Position numbers and translations under genes: made by a program
Notes under the pieces: model-generated
What the model was told of the DNA's origin: nothing
Database searches by the model: none
The model's input: the letters and a program-made list of their open reading frames with translations, nothing else
Shown: one piece after another, positions 46,699-56,473 of the stretch
Layout of the letters: the number at the start of each line of letters is the position of its first letter
How positions within the stretch are numbered: position 1 is the first letter of the stretch
DNA from: Paraburkholderia elongata
GTDB lineage: Bacteria > Pseudomonadota > Gammaproteobacteria > Burkholderiales > Burkholderiaceae
Length of the DNA: 64,000 nucleotides
Direction: 5' to 3'
Assembly (NCBI RefSeq): GCF_013177735.1
Contig: NZ_WOEZ01000027.1
Span: 1-64,000, forward strand

Positions 46699-48342
46699 AT
46701 GAATCGGATTTTCAGAGGCGGGGCCGTTTACCGGCGTCGTATTGAAGTGATGCTGCTGGCTGGTGTTTGCGGCAGTTTTGCGAACGGAGTGCAGGCGTTC
46801 ACGTTTACTACGCCCAATCCAGACATCGAGATGGATCTGGATACGACGGTTCGCGCGAACTACGGGTTACGGCTACAGGGCATCGACCCGGCGATCGGTA
46901 ACAACCCGAGCTATGACGAAGGCGACAACACCTTCAGGCGCTACCAGACCATACTTGCGCGGCTCGACGTGACGAGCGAATTCGACTTCAAGTACAAGGG
47001 GACGACAGGCTTCCGGTTCAGCGTCGCTGGCTGGTATGACGCCGCCTATTCGGGAAAGGACAAGAGCGGGCCGGGCCTGGCAAGTGTCGCGAACTACCCG
47101 GGGAATAACTACACCAGCTACATCAAAAAGTATTACATCGGACCATCGGCCGAGGTGCGCGACGCGTTCGGATTCACCACCGTCAATGCGGGCCCCGTTC
47201 CAATCGACATCAAGGTAGGGCGCCTCGCGCAAATCTGGGGTCAATCGCTGATCGGCAGCGTGGGCGGCGTGAACTCGGTCGCGGTGTCGCAGGCTCCGCA
47301 AAACCTGATCGCCGCGACGCAAAGCCCCGGGGCATCGCTGAAGGAACTGTCGCTGCCGACAGGGCAGGTCGCCATGTCGGCCCAGCTGACCGACCGGATG
47401 CAATTGAGCGGCTACTACACATTCGAATGGGCGCACGACCGCTATCCGGAAGGCGGCACCTATTTCGGTGGGTCGGACTCCATCGACTATGGGCCGCCGA
47501 TTTCCGCGTATGCAGGGCCGAACTTCGCGATCCACAACGTCAAGGGACCGCAAGGGAAGATCGGGGATATCGGTGTCGAAACCAAGTACCGCTTCGAAAA
47601 ATTCTCGAGCACAGTGGAGTTGACCTATCGCCGCTTCAGCTACAAGACTCCCTGGTTTGCTCAGTTCAATGCGAACAATTTCACAACCGAGGATATATAC
47701 GCGAACAAGGTTCAGCTGCTGGGCCTCGGCGTGAACAGCACGATTGCCGGCACGGCGGTCGGCGCCGAAGTGTCGTATCGCCGCAATACGCCTTTGGCTT
47801 CCGCCGGCAGCGGCACGCCGGGCACGCTCGAAGGCGCGCGCGGCGATACGTTGCACGCACTGATCAACACGACCACCTACCTCGGCAAGTCGTTCCTCTG
47901 GAACGAGGCGCCGCTCGCGATGGAAATCGCGGCGGCCCACCTGATCAAGGTGACGTCGGGCGCGCAGAACTTCAATTCTCCCGGTTACTCCGCCGCCTGC
48001 ACGAAGGCTGCCGATGCGGTCGCACTGGGTTGTTCGACGAAGAATTTCTATACCTTCGGCGTGTCGTTCACACCGCACTGGAATCAGGTGTTTCCCGGTG
48101 TCGATCTCGACCTGCCGATGTTCGTACAATGGAACATCCACGGCAATACGCCGACTGTCGACGGCGGCAACCAGGGCAGCAACATCTACCAGGTAGGACT
48201 GAAATTCACGATCTACAACAAGCACATTGTGAATCTCACCTACACCGGTTATACCAACTGGAAGAAAACAGCGACCAATGTGAACGGCGCGCCGTATTCC
48301 GACAAAGGCTGGATCGGGATTACTTATCAGACCACGCTTTAA
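46699..48342 (+). CDS. DUF1302 outer-membrane beta-barrel protein
   Basis: 547 residues from ATG 46699 (GGAGG upstream). A signal peptide is followed by EMDLDTTVRANYGLRLQGID and long amphipathic strands; it ends in an aromatic-rich strand (GWIGITYQTTL). DUF1302 members occur with a DUF1329 lipid-binding protein, a YCF48-like beta-propeller and an MMPL/RND protein in hydrophobic-substrate catabolic clusters, exactly as here. It is probably the outer-membrane port or anchor of that system. Transport direction is not established from sequence. Confidence 0.85.
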   Translation: MNRIFRGGAVYRRRIEVMLLAGVCGSFANGVQAFTFTTPNPDIEMDLDTTVRANYGLRLQGIDPAIGNNPSYDEGDNTFRRYQTILARLDVTSEFDFKYKGTTGFRFSVAGWYDAAYSGKDKSGPGLASVANYPGNNYTSYIKKYYIGPSAEVRDAFGFTTVNAGPVPIDIKVGRLAQIWGQSLIGSVGGVNSVAVSQAPQNLIAATQSPGASLKELSLPTGQVAMSAQLTDRMQLSGYYTFEWAHDRYPEGGTYFGGSDSIDYGPPISAYAGPNFAIHNVKGPQGKIGDIGVETKYRFEKFSSTVELTYRRFSYKTPWFAQFNANNFTTEDIYANKVQLLGLGVNSTIAGTAVGAEVSYRRNTPLASAGSGTPGTLEGARGDTLHALINTTTYLGKSFLWNEAPLAMEIAAAHLIKVTSGAQNFNSPGYSAACTKAADAVALGCSTKNFYTFGVSFTPHWNQVFPGVDLDLPMFVQWNIHGNTPTVDGGNQGSNIYQVGLKFTIYNKHIVNLTYTGYTNWKKTATNVNGAPYSDKGWIGITYQTTL

Positions 48343-48381
48343 CCAAAGCCGACTATCTGGTACCTCAGAGGACATTCGCAA

Positions 48382-49743
48382 ATGAACATCCCAAAGTTAC
48401 TGACGGCTGTGTTGATCGCCGCCACCTATGGTTCCACCGTGCACTCGGCGGTATCGACCGAAGAAGCCGCCAGGCTTGGCACGACGCTCACATTATTCGG
48501 CGCGGACGCCGCAGCCAGTACGGACGGTCAGATTCCGGCATACACGGGCGGCATCGCCAAGGCGCCTGCGGAGTTCAAGCCTAATAGCGGCAAGTGGATG
48601 GACCCGTTTGCCGGCGAAAAGGCGGTTCTGACGATCACGGCGCAGAACTGGCAAGAATACGCGGACAAGCTGAGCGAGTCGTCCAAGGAACTGTTCAAGC
48701 GCTTTCCCGATTACAAGATGATGGTCTATCCGACCCATCGCAGCGCGTCGTTTCCGGACTGGTACGGTGAAAATTGCAAGATCAATGCGGTGCAGGCCAA
48801 GCTGACGAACGGCGGACAGGATATCGAAGGCGCCTTTGGCTGTATTCCTTTCCCGATTCCGAAGACCGGCGAGGAAGCGCTCTGGAATTACATCATGCGC
48901 TACGTCGGCACCAAGCAAAAGAACTTCGTGAATACCTGGCTGATGGACAGCTCAGGCAGCCCGGTGCTGACGGGTTCGTTCAAAAGCAGCATCTATTTTC
49001 CGTACTACGATCCCACTCTCGGCCGGGACGGGTTCAAGAAGTCGGATGGCGTCTGGTACCAGGTGCAGAATGATTACGCCGCGCCCGCACGCCTGAAGGG
49101 CGAAACATCTCTGTTCTGGGACTACACCGCGAGTTCGCGTGACTGGCCGGGCTGGGCATATTCGCCGGGCCAGCGTCGCACACGCGTCGCCCCTGACCTC
49201 TCTTACGATACGCCTAACCCCGGCTACTCGGGCGTGATCACAATGGACGATATCCAGCTGATGTACGGCAAGCTCGATCGCTGGAAGGTCAAGATGCTCG
49301 GCACCAAGGAAATGTACATTCCGTACAACGGATACAAGTGGCAATACGCAACGCCGGACAAGGACATGCTGACACCGCATTTCCCCAATGCCAACCTGAT
49401 CCGCTGGGAGCTGCACCGCGTGCGCATACTTGAATTGACGCTCAAACCCGGTGCCCGGCACCTCTACAGCAAAAAGATCATCTATACGGACGAGGATCTG
49501 GGCGGTGGCATGATGGATGCCTATGATCAGGCGGGCAAACTGTATCGAGGCGGCTTTGCCGACACGGTACCGGCCTACGACACCAAGGTCCCGTATTCAC
49601 TCGGCAACTGGTTCTTCGACTTCAACAGCGGCGTGTATCTACTGGGCAGTCATCCTGCGGAGACCGCCGGCATTTTCTTCAACGTGGACTTCCCCAACGG
49701 ATTCTTCACGCCTGAACGAATGCAATCGACCGGCATCCGCTGA
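48382..49743 (+). CDS. DUF1329 periplasmic LolA/LolB-like protein
   Basis: 453 residues. A signal peptide (LLTAVLIAATYGSTVHSAVS) is followed by the DUF1329 hallmarks AARLGTTLTLFGADAAASTDGQIPAYTGGI and YPTHRSASFPDWY. It is predicted to fold as a curved beta-sheet able to carry lipid-like cargo across the periplasm. It begins 39 bases after the DUF1302 gene and precedes a perfect 11-bp hairpin, so the downstream pair may be expressed at a lower level. Confidence 0.87.
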   Translation: MNIPKLLTAVLIAATYGSTVHSAVSTEEAARLGTTLTLFGADAAASTDGQIPAYTGGIAKAPAEFKPNSGKWMDPFAGEKAVLTITAQNWQEYADKLSESSKELFKRFPDYKMMVYPTHRSASFPDWYGENCKINAVQAKLTNGGQDIEGAFGCIPFPIPKTGEEALWNYIMRYVGTKQKNFVNTWLMDSSGSPVLTGSFKSSIYFPYYDPTLGRDGFKKSDGVWYQVQNDYAAPARLKGETSLFWDYTASSRDWPGWAYSPGQRRTRVAPDLSYDTPNPGYSGVITMDDIQLMYGKLDRWKVKMLGTKEMYIPYNGYKWQYATPDKDMLTPHFPNANLIRWELHRVRILELTLKPGARHLYSKKIIYTDEDLGGGMMDAYDQAGKLYRGGFADTVPAYDTKVPYSLGNWFFDFNSGVYLLGSHPAETAGIFFNVDFPNGFFTPERMQSTGIR

Positions 49744-49782
49744 CGCCTCGCGCGTTGCCGGCAGCATAGCCTGGAGAGGCAG

Positions 49783-49811
49783 GGCCGCAGCGGGTTTCGT
49801 CCGCTGCGGCC
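49783..49811. terminator. Perfect 11-bp hairpin inside the envelope operon
   Basis: GGCCGCAGCGG / CCGCTGCGGCC with loop GTTTCGT, 40 bases after the DUF1329 stop and 31 bases before the next gene. With no U-run it may act as an RNA stability element or partial terminator between the abundant envelope proteins and the transporter genes. Confidence 0.45.
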
Positions 49812-49842
49812 ATCGAGTATCGGGCGGGCATAAGGAGACGTA

Positions 49843-50919
49843 ATGCTGAGCACCTGTATGAACGCGGCAGTGTCGGCATTCGCGCTGACCCTCGCGCTGA
49901 CCGTTTCGCAGCCGGCGCTTGCCGCGTTCGCCGATCCGATCGACACGCCGGCCACGACCAACCCCCATGCACAGACAGCGCCGCTGCTTGCCGTGGCCCA
50001 TGCCGGAGACCGGCTGGTCGCGGTCGGCTTGCGCGGACTGATCGTCCTCTCCGACGACAATGGCGAGACCTGGCGCCAGGTTCCCGCACCGGTGAGCTCG
50101 GACCTGGTCGCGGTGTATTTCGTTTCGCCGCGCGCGGGCTGGGCGACCGGTCAGGACGGCATCGTATTGCACACCGCGGACGGCGGGGCAACGTGGACCA
50201 GGCAGCTCGACGGCCGGTCGGCGGCCGCCTCGATGTTGGCCTATTACCAGAAGCAGGACCAGTCGAACCCGAAGGTCGCAGCCGGACTCGAGGAAGCGCG
50301 GCGCTTTGTCAACGACGGCCCGGGGCGGCCATTTCTATCGGTCTGGTTCGATAACGAACGCACGGGCTTCATCATCGGTTCATTCAACATCATCTTCAAA
50401 ACCGAGGATGGCGGGGTCAGTTGGACACCGTGGTTCGACCACACCGAAAACGAACAGGACGCTCTGAACCTGCATGCGATACGCAGAATCGGCAATGCGT
50501 TGTACGTGGTCGGCGAACAGGGGCTGGTCATGCGCCTCGACGAGACCTCACAACAGTTCGTCAAGGTTCCGGTGCCGTACAAGGGCAGCTTTTTCGGCAT
50601 TTTCGGCACGCCTGAAAACCTGATTCTCTACGGCCTGCGTGGCAATGCGTTGCGCAGCGCGGACGGCGGGCAGACCTGGACCAAGGTCGGCATTCCCGGC
50701 GAAGCGAGTCTGCTCGGCGGTGCGCGCCTGGCCGACGGGCGGCTCGCGCTGTTCAGCCAGGATGGACGCGTGCTGATCAGCACGGACGGCGGCGCCAGCT
50801 TCAGTGCGGCGAATGCGGCGGGTCAACCCTGGTCGCTCTGGGACGGCACGAGCCTCGCTCGCGGCGGCATTGTGGTGGTGGGCGCCGGCGGCGTAAAAAA
50901 CATCGCGGTACTCAAGTGA
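49843..50919 (+). CDS. YCF48/BNR-repeat beta-propeller protein, exported
   Basis: 358 residues. A signal peptide (ALTLALTVSQPALAAF) precedes repeats of the form LSDDNGETW, HTADGGATW, KTEDGGVSW, RSADGGQTW, STDGGASF, spaced 50-100 residues apart. These are blades of a photosystem-assembly-factor-like propeller. In this cluster type it probably couples the DUF1302/DUF1329 components to the RND protein. It is cotranscribed with the MMPL gene, 21 bases downstream. Confidence 0.85.
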   Translation: MLSTCMNAAVSAFALTLALTVSQPALAAFADPIDTPATTNPHAQTAPLLAVAHAGDRLVAVGLRGLIVLSDDNGETWRQVPAPVSSDLVAVYFVSPRAGWATGQDGIVLHTADGGATWTRQLDGRSAAASMLAYYQKQDQSNPKVAAGLEEARRFVNDGPGRPFLSVWFDNERTGFIIGSFNIIFKTEDGGVSWTPWFDHTENEQDALNLHAIRRIGNALYVVGEQGLVMRLDETSQQFVKVPVPYKGSFFGIFGTPENLILYGLRGNALRSADGGQTWTKVGIPGEASLLGGARLADGRLALFSQDGRVLISTDGGASFSAANAAGQPWSLWDGTSLARGGIVVVGAGGVKNIAVLK

Positions 50920-50940
50920 TTGCGGGATAGGGAGCACAAG

Positions 50941-53409
50941 ATGGCCGGTAAGAGCAATGAGCAGATCAGTTCGATGCCCGTGGTTCGGGAGCGCAGCGCG
51001 TTCGACTCGAATTCCGGCAATGCGCTGGAGCGACTGGTTTTCAATCATCGACTTGTCCTGATCCTGCTGTGCGCGGTGCTGTCGGTCTTTTTCGGCATCA
51101 AGGTGGCGATCGGGCTGCAGATCAACGCCAGTTTCGAAAAGATGATTCCGCAGTCGAACGCGTACATCCGCAACTACCTGGCGAACAAGGGCGACCTGAA
51201 GGGGCTCGGCAACAGCTTGCGGATCGTGGTCGAGAACACGCAGGGCAACATTTACGATCCCGCGTATCTGGAAGCGCTGAGAAAGATCAACGATGCGGTG
51301 TTCCTCATGCCCGGTGTCGACCGGCCGTGGGTCAAATCGATCTGGATGCCGGCGGTGCGCTGGAATATCGTGACCGAGAAAGGCTACGCGGGTGGCCCGG
51401 TCATGCCGTCGACGTACAACGGCTCGCCCGCGGCGATCGACGCGTTGCGAACCAATATCGCGCGCGCGGGCATCACCGGTTCGCTGGTCGCCAACGATCT
51501 GAAGTCGAGCATGATCGTGGTGCCGCTGCTCGAACGCGACGCGGCGGGCAATCCGATCAACTATGGCCACTTCTCGCATCTGCTCGACGACATGGTGCGC
51601 ACGCAGCAGCACGGCAACATTCGCATCCATGTGGTCGGCTTCGCCAAACTGATCGGTGACCTGATCGACGGCCTGAAGCAGGTGATGACGTATTTCGGTA
51701 TTGCGGCGACCATCGCGCTCGGCGTGATTTTCTTTTATACGCGCTGTCCGCGCAGCACGTTTCTGGTGGTCGCATGTTCGCTGGTCGCGGTCCTGTGGCA
51801 ACTCGGCATCGTCACGGCGCTGGGTCTCGTCATCGACCCGTATTCGGTTCTGGTGCCGTTCCTGGTATTCGCCATCGGCGTGTCGCATGGCGCGCAGAAA
51901 ATGAACGGCATCCTGCAGGACGTGGGGCGTGGCACACATAAGTACGTGGCGGCGCGCTACACCTTCCGCAGGCTCTTTCTCGCGGGTCTCACCGCGCTCA
52001 TGGCCGACATGGTGGGCTTCGCTGTCCTGACGATCATCGATATCCCGGTCATCAAGGATCTGGCGCTGACAGCCAGCATCGGCGTGGGCGTGCTGGTCTT
52101 CACCAATCTGCTGCTACTGCCGGTACTGCTGTCGTATGTCGGCGTGAGTCCTGCCGCCGCGCAGCGCACGCTGATTGAAGAGGCCGCCGAAGCGGGCAGC
52201 CGCTCGCGCGTCGCGAGCCTGTGGGACTGGCTGGATCGTTTCACCGAACGGCGCTGGGCGTCGGGAGCGATCGTCGTGACCTTGCTGCTGGCGGTGGCCG
52301 GTTTTGCGGTCAGCCAGCGTCTGCAGATCGGCGATCTCGATGCGGGGGCGCCCGAATTGCGGGCGGACTCGGTCTACAACCGTGACAATGCCTTCATCAA
52401 CGCGCACTATGGCCTGTCGAGCGACATGTTCGTGGTGATCGGCAAATCGTCACTGCCCAATTGCGACGCGGATCATTATCAGATGCTGGCCGATGTCGAT
52501 CGCCTCGAGATCGCATTGCAGAACCTGAGCGGCGTGCAGACCACGAGTTCGGCCGCGTCCCTCACCCGGCTCGTTACGTCCGGCGCTTACGAAGGCTATC
52601 CGAAGTGGTTCACGATCAATCGCACGCCGTCGATCCTGAATCGCTCGCTCTTCCAGGTTTTACTTGATCGTCCCGATCTGATCAGCGCGGCCTGCAACAC
52701 GATGCCGATCATCGCTTACCTGACCGATCATAAGGCGGCCACGCTGAACCGCGTGCTCGACGCGGCGCAACGTTTCGCGGATGCGCACAAGGATCCGAAC
52801 CATCAATTTCTTCTGGCCGCGGGATCGGCAGGTATCGATGCCGCGACCAATATCGTCGTCAAGGAAGCGAATGAGCGCATGTTGCTGCTGGTCTACGCGG
52901 CCGTTGTCCTGCTCTGCCTGATCACGTTCCGTAGCTGGCGCGCCGCGGTCGTCGCACTGGTGCCGCTCGTCATCACATCGGTGTTATGCCAGGCGTTGAT
53001 GGTGATGCTGGGCATCGGCGTGAAGGTGGCGACCTTGCCTGTGATCGCCCTTGGCGTGGGCATCGGTGTCGATTACGCGCTCTATCTGCTGTCCGTGCAG
53101 CTCAACTATCAGCGCGCCGGCTTGCCGCTGCGGGACGCCTACCGTCGAGCGGTCCAGTTCACCGGCAAGGTGGTGGCGCTGGTGGGCGTCACGCTGGCCG
53201 CGGGGGTCGTCACGTGGGCATGGTCGCCGATCAAGTTTCAGGCCGACATGGGCATTCTGCTGACTTTCATGTTCGTCACAAACATGATCGGCGCGCTGAT
53301 TCTGATCCCGTCGCTGTCTCACTTTCTGTTGCGCAATGTGTCGTCCAGACCTGGGCACGCGGCGTTACGCAGCGCGATTGCACTCGTCGAGAATTCGAAA
53401 GGCGCGTGA
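50941..53409 (+). CDS. MMPL/RND-family transporter
   Basis: 822 residues from ATG 50941. It has two repeats of the RND layout: membrane segment 1 near LILLCAVLSVFFGIKVAIGL, a large periplasmic loop, and then a sterol-sensing-like bundle of five helices; the second copy starts at VVTLLLAVAGFAVSQRL and ends in ILLTFMFVTNMIGALILIPSLSHFLL. GVGIGVDYALYLLSVQLNY is the conserved charged-helix segment of MMPL proteins. These proteins move hydrophobic lipids across the inner membrane using proton motive force. Here, likely uptake or export of the island's hydrophobic substrate or intermediates. Confidence 0.9.
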   Translation: MAGKSNEQISSMPVVRERSAFDSNSGNALERLVFNHRLVLILLCAVLSVFFGIKVAIGLQINASFEKMIPQSNAYIRNYLANKGDLKGLGNSLRIVVENTQGNIYDPAYLEALRKINDAVFLMPGVDRPWVKSIWMPAVRWNIVTEKGYAGGPVMPSTYNGSPAAIDALRTNIARAGITGSLVANDLKSSMIVVPLLERDAAGNPINYGHFSHLLDDMVRTQQHGNIRIHVVGFAKLIGDLIDGLKQVMTYFGIAATIALGVIFFYTRCPRSTFLVVACSLVAVLWQLGIVTALGLVIDPYSVLVPFLVFAIGVSHGAQKMNGILQDVGRGTHKYVAARYTFRRLFLAGLTALMADMVGFAVLTIIDIPVIKDLALTASIGVGVLVFTNLLLLPVLLSYVGVSPAAAQRTLIEEAAEAGSRSRVASLWDWLDRFTERRWASGAIVVTLLLAVAGFAVSQRLQIGDLDAGAPELRADSVYNRDNAFINAHYGLSSDMFVVIGKSSLPNCDADHYQMLADVDRLEIALQNLSGVQTTSSAASLTRLVTSGAYEGYPKWFTINRTPSILNRSLFQVLLDRPDLISAACNTMPIIAYLTDHKAATLNRVLDAAQRFADAHKDPNHQFLLAAGSAGIDAATNIVVKEANERMLLLVYAAVVLLCLITFRSWRAAVVALVPLVITSVLCQALMVMLGIGVKVATLPVIALGVGIGVDYALYLLSVQLNYQRAGLPLRDAYRRAVQFTGKVVALVGVTLAAGVVTWAWSPIKFQADMGILLTFMFVTNMIGALILIPSLSHFLLRNVSSRPGHAALRSAIALVENSKGA

Positions 53410-53492
53410 TGACCTGGCTGAGTGAGCGCAATAGGCGCGTAAGCAGGGCGCGTAAAAAGCGGGCGCCGGCCACGCTGCGGCGCTGACTGTGG

Positions 53493-54287
53493 CTAGAGCA
53501 CCGACATCGGGAAGCTCAGGATCTCCGAGACACCGCCGTCGACCATCAGCATTTGGCCGTTCATATAGGAACTGGCGTCGGAGGCGAGGAATACGGCGGC
53601 GCCGCCGAGTTCTTCAGGGCGCCCCCAGCGTCCGACGGAAATGTGCGAACGGACGATCTCTTTCATTTGCGCATTCGACGTGACCGGCTCGGCCATATCG
53701 GTCATGAAATAGCCTGGACAAATGCCGTTGCAGCGGATTCCGTAGCGCCCCAGTTCGGCGCCGAGCGACTTGGTGAGACCTGCCACTGCGTGCTTGCTCG
53801 CTACATAGGCCTGCAGCTTTTCGCGCCCGAGTACGGAAACGTACGAGCCGACATTGATGATGCGGCCGTGTCCGCGTTCGATCATCGGCGGGGAAGCTTG
53901 TTGCGCGAGCAGGTACGCCGCGGTGACGTTGGTGTCCATGGTGCGGCGCCACATCTGCGGCGTCGATTTCAGGAAATCGCTCCACTCGCAGATACCGGCG
54001 TTGTTCAGCAGAATGTCGATCCTTCCGTGACGCGCGAGAACGTTCTGCACGGCGGCCTCGATGGCGGCCTGATCGGTGAGATCGAATGGCTCGACATCGA
54101 TCGCGCCGCCGCTACCGCCGCTGACCGCACGAATGGACGCAGCGGCAGCGTCGAGACTGGCACGCGAGCGGGCGGCGAGCACCACCGTCGCGCCGGCGCA
54201 CGCAAGCGCGCTGGCCATCGCCAGCCCGAGGCCGCGTGAGGCGCCCGTGACGAGCGCAACCTGACCATCGAGAGAGAACATTTTCAT
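53493..54287 (-). CDS. Short-chain dehydrogenase/reductase
   Basis: 264 residues, starting MKMFSLDGQVALVTGASRGLGLAMASALA. It has the full SDR set: TGASRGLG, ILLNNAGICEW, INVGSYVS with Ser, and YVASKHAV with Tyr-Lys. An Arg after strand 2 (LAARSRAS) suggests NADP preference. It is alone on the minus strand between the MMPL gene and the divergent etf operon, with its own operator-bearing promoter. Likely a ring or side-chain hydroxyl dehydrogenase of the pathway. Confidence 0.88.
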   Translation of the reverse strand: MKMFSLDGQVALVTGASRGLGLAMASALACAGATVVLAARSRASLDAAAASIRAVSGGSGGAIDVEPFDLTDQAAIEAAVQNVLARHGRIDILLNNAGICEWSDFLKSTPQMWRRTMDTNVTAAYLLAQQASPPMIERGHGRIINVGSYVSVLGREKLQAYVASKHAVAGLTKSLGAELGRYGIRCNGICPGYFMTDMAEPVTSNAQMKEIVRSHISVGRWGRPEELGGAAVFLASDASSYMNGQMLMVDGGVSEILSFPMSVL

Positions 54288-54369
54288 GGACGAGTTTTCA
54301 ACGGGAGCCGCTGCCGACGATCCTGCGACAGAGCACGCAGTCAGTCGATCCGCGGAGAATTTTAAAATG

Positions 54370-54390
54370 CGAACGATGTTCTAAATTATG
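54370..54390 (-). promoter_or_regulatory. Minus-strand -10 and island operator upstream of SDR
   Basis: Minus-strand -10 CATAAT (54390-54385), 2-nt gap, operator whose plus-strand form is CGAACGATGTTCT (54370-54382). The -35 region is weak (TTTCAC). The site is 83 bases before the SDR start. Confidence 0.6.
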
Positions 54391-54567
54391 GATATATTCT
54401 GACGGCCGTGAAATGGGGTATACGCGGGGCAGGGTCCGGAAAGGCCACGTTCGAAACAGCAGGCCGCCGATCATCCGGCCCGCAACCGCTAGCCGTGCCG
54501 GACCAGGATCTTGCGGAAATGGCGCTGGCTTTCGAGGTGACGCAGCGCATCCGGCACGTTGGAGTCG

Positions 54568-54612
54568 TTGACAGCAGCAAAATAACAGGTTCAGAATATA
54601 GAACATTGTTCA
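54568..54612 (+). promoter_or_regulatory. Promoter with island operator, etf operon
   Basis: TTGACA (54568-54573), 18-nt spacer, CAGAAT (54592-54597), 2-nt gap, operator AGAACATTGTTCA (54600-54612). It ends only 21 bases before the TTG start of etfB, so the leader is very short. Confidence 0.65.
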
Positions 54613-54633
54613 CAAACGCGTCTGGAGCGTCAA

Positions 54634-55383
54634 TTGAAAATACTGGTCGCAGTAAAGCGTGTGATCGACTACAACGTGAAGCCCCGGGTCAAATCCGACG
54701 GCTCCGGCGTCGATCTTGCCAACGTCAAGATGGCCATGAATCCGTTCGATGAAATCGCGGTGGAGGAGGCGGTACGGCTAAAGGAAGCAGGGGTCGCCAC
54801 CGAGATCGTGGTGATTTCCGCTGGCACCGCGCAGTCGCAGGAAGTCTTGCGCACCGCTCTTGCCATGGGCGCCGACCGGGCGATCCTGATCGAGACCGCA
54901 ACCGAGCTGCAGCCGCTGGCGGTCGCGAAGCTCATGGCAGCGATCGTCGAGCGTGAAGCGCCGCAACTGGTGCTGCTCGGCAAGCAGGCCATCGATAACG
55001 ATGCCGGCCAGACGGGTCAGAAACTCGCTGGCCTGCTCGGCTGGCCGCAAGCGACATTCGCCTTCAAGACCGAAGTCGCCGACGGTGTGCTGACCGTGAC
55101 GCGTGAAATCGACGGTGGGCTTGAACGCGTCGCGCTCGATCTGCCCGCAGTGGTAACGACAGATCTGCGTCTGAACAGTCCGCGCTATGTGACGCTGCCC
55201 AACATCATGAAAGCGAAAAAGAAACCGCTCGATACACTGACGCCTGAAGTACTCGGTGTCGATGTCACGCCACGTCTTACGGTACTGGAAGTGACCGAGC
55301 CACCGGCGCGCAAGAGCGGAATGATGGTGCCCGACGTTCAGACGCTGATCGAAAAACTGCGCAACGAAGCCAAGGTGATCTGA
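54634..55383 (+). CDS. etfB: Electron transfer flavoprotein beta subunit
   Basis: 249 residues starting at TTG 54634 (CTGGAG upstream), because the N-terminus [20 protein letters not shown] is the invariant EtfB start. The AMP-binding and recognition-loop regions [30 protein letters not shown] are present. With EtfA it carries electrons from the eight acyl-CoA dehydrogenases of the window to ETF-quinone oxidoreductase. The shared operator indicates a dedicated ETF produced with them, in addition to any housekeeping copy. Confidence 0.95.
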   Translation: MKILVAVKRVIDYNVKPRVKSDGSGVDLANVKMAMNPFDEIAVEEAVRLKEAGVATEIVVISAGTAQSQEVLRTALAMGADRAILIETATELQPLAVAKLMAAIVEREAPQLVLLGKQAIDNDAGQTGQKLAGLLGWPQATFAFKTEVADGVLTVTREIDGGLERVALDLPAVVTTDLRLNSPRYVTLPNIMKAKKKPLDTLTPEVLGVDVTPRLTVLEVTEPPARKSGMMVPDVQTLIEKLRNEAKVI

Positions 55384-55385
55384 TC

Positions 55386-56315
55386 ATGTCCATCCTTGTT
55401 ATTGCTGAACACGACAATGCGACGCTCCATCGCGCGACGCTCAACGCCGTCACTGCCGCGATGCAGATCGGCGGCGAGGTTCATTTGCTGGTAGCCGGTC
55501 ATGAAGCGGCGGGAGCGGTGGCCGATGCAGCGAAAGTCAGCGGAGTAAGCAAGGTATTGCACGTAGACGCCGCCGCCTACGCGCATCCGCTCCCCGAAAA
55601 TCTCGCGTTGCTGGTGCTGTCGCTGGCTCACCCGTACAGCCATGTGATTGCAGCAGCGACGGCTGTCGGCAAGAACTTCATGCCGCGCGTCGCTGCGTTA
55701 CTCGACTGTGCACAAATTTCCGAAGTCGTCGCCATCAAGGGCGCCGATACGTTTGTGAGGCCGATCTACGCCGGCAATGCGCTCGCCTCTGTCAGGTCCG
55801 CCGATCCGCTGAAGGTGCTGACGGTTCGCACGACAGCCTTCGACGCCGCACCATTGCAGGGCAACGCACCGGTCGAGTTGGCGCCGGCTGCGCCAGCCTA
55901 TGTGCGGACACGTTTCGTCGACCAGCAACTGACGAAATCGAGCCGACCGGAACTGGCGGCCGCCAACATCGTGGTGTCAGGCGGCCGTGGGATGCAGAAT
56001 GGCGACAACTTCAGATTGCTCGACGCGCTCGCCGACAAACTCGGCGCGGCAGTCGGCGCATCGCGCGCCGCGGTGGACGCAGGATTCGCGCCGAACGACT
56101 ATCAGGTCGGGCAAACGGGCAAGATCGTCGCGCCGCAGCTTTACATTGCCGTAGGCATTTCAGGCGCGATTCAGCATCTGGCCGGGATGAAAGATTCGAA
56201 GATCATCGTCGCGATCAACAAGGACAGCGAGGCGCCGATTTTCCAGGTTGCCGACTATGGTCTCGCCGCCGATCTTTTTGAGGCCGTACCGGCGCTTACC
56301 GCGGCGCTGGACTGA
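55386..56315 (+). CDS. etfA: Electron transfer flavoprotein alpha subunit
   Basis: 309 residues, ATG two bases after the etfB stop. The C-terminal FAD-binding domain is intact: [65 protein letters not shown] and [21 protein letters not shown]. It pairs with EtfB. It is the last gene before the next operator-controlled promoter (56328). Confidence 0.96.
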   Translation: MSILVIAEHDNATLHRATLNAVTAAMQIGGEVHLLVAGHEAAGAVADAAKVSGVSKVLHVDAAAYAHPLPENLALLVLSLAHPYSHVIAAATAVGKNFMPRVAALLDCAQISEVVAIKGADTFVRPIYAGNALASVRSADPLKVLTVRTTAFDAAPLQGNAPVELAPAAPAYVRTRFVDQQLTKSSRPELAAANIVVSGGRGMQNGDNFRLLDALADKLGAAVGASRAAVDAGFAPNDYQVGQTGKIVAPQLYIAVGISGAIQHLAGMKDSKIIVAINKDSEAPIFQVADYGLAADLFEAVPALTAALD

Positions 56316-56327
56316 CGTTGGACCGGA

Positions 56328-56372
56328 TTGACAAGGTTCTCCCCGTCAGCCTAGTATTTTGAACGGCGTTCA
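56328..56372 (+). promoter_or_regulatory. Promoter with island operator, Rieske operon
   Basis: TTGACA (56328-56333), 18-nt spacer, TAGTAT (56352-56357), 2-nt gap, operator TGAACGGCGTTCA (56360-56372), a perfect 5-3-5 palindrome. It drives the operon from 56474 to the window end. Confidence 0.7.
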
Positions 56373-56473
56373 TATATACCGACCGGTGCGCCACATAGCC
56401 TCCATGGGCGGTGAGCCGGCAAGAAGAAACCAGAATCGGCATGCGAGCCGGCGAAACCATGAAGGAGATATCA

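Noticed and set aside
46873..48381. A 502-codon open frame on the minus strand opposite the DUF1302 gene
   Set aside because: It mirrors the plus-strand gene; its composition (Arg/Val/Asp-rich repeats) is that of an antisense shadow in GC-rich DNA, and no family is recognisable.
50548..51939. A 463-codon minus-strand open frame opposite the YCF48-like and MMPL genes
   Set aside because: His/Arg-rich shadow of real genes with no homology that I can see.
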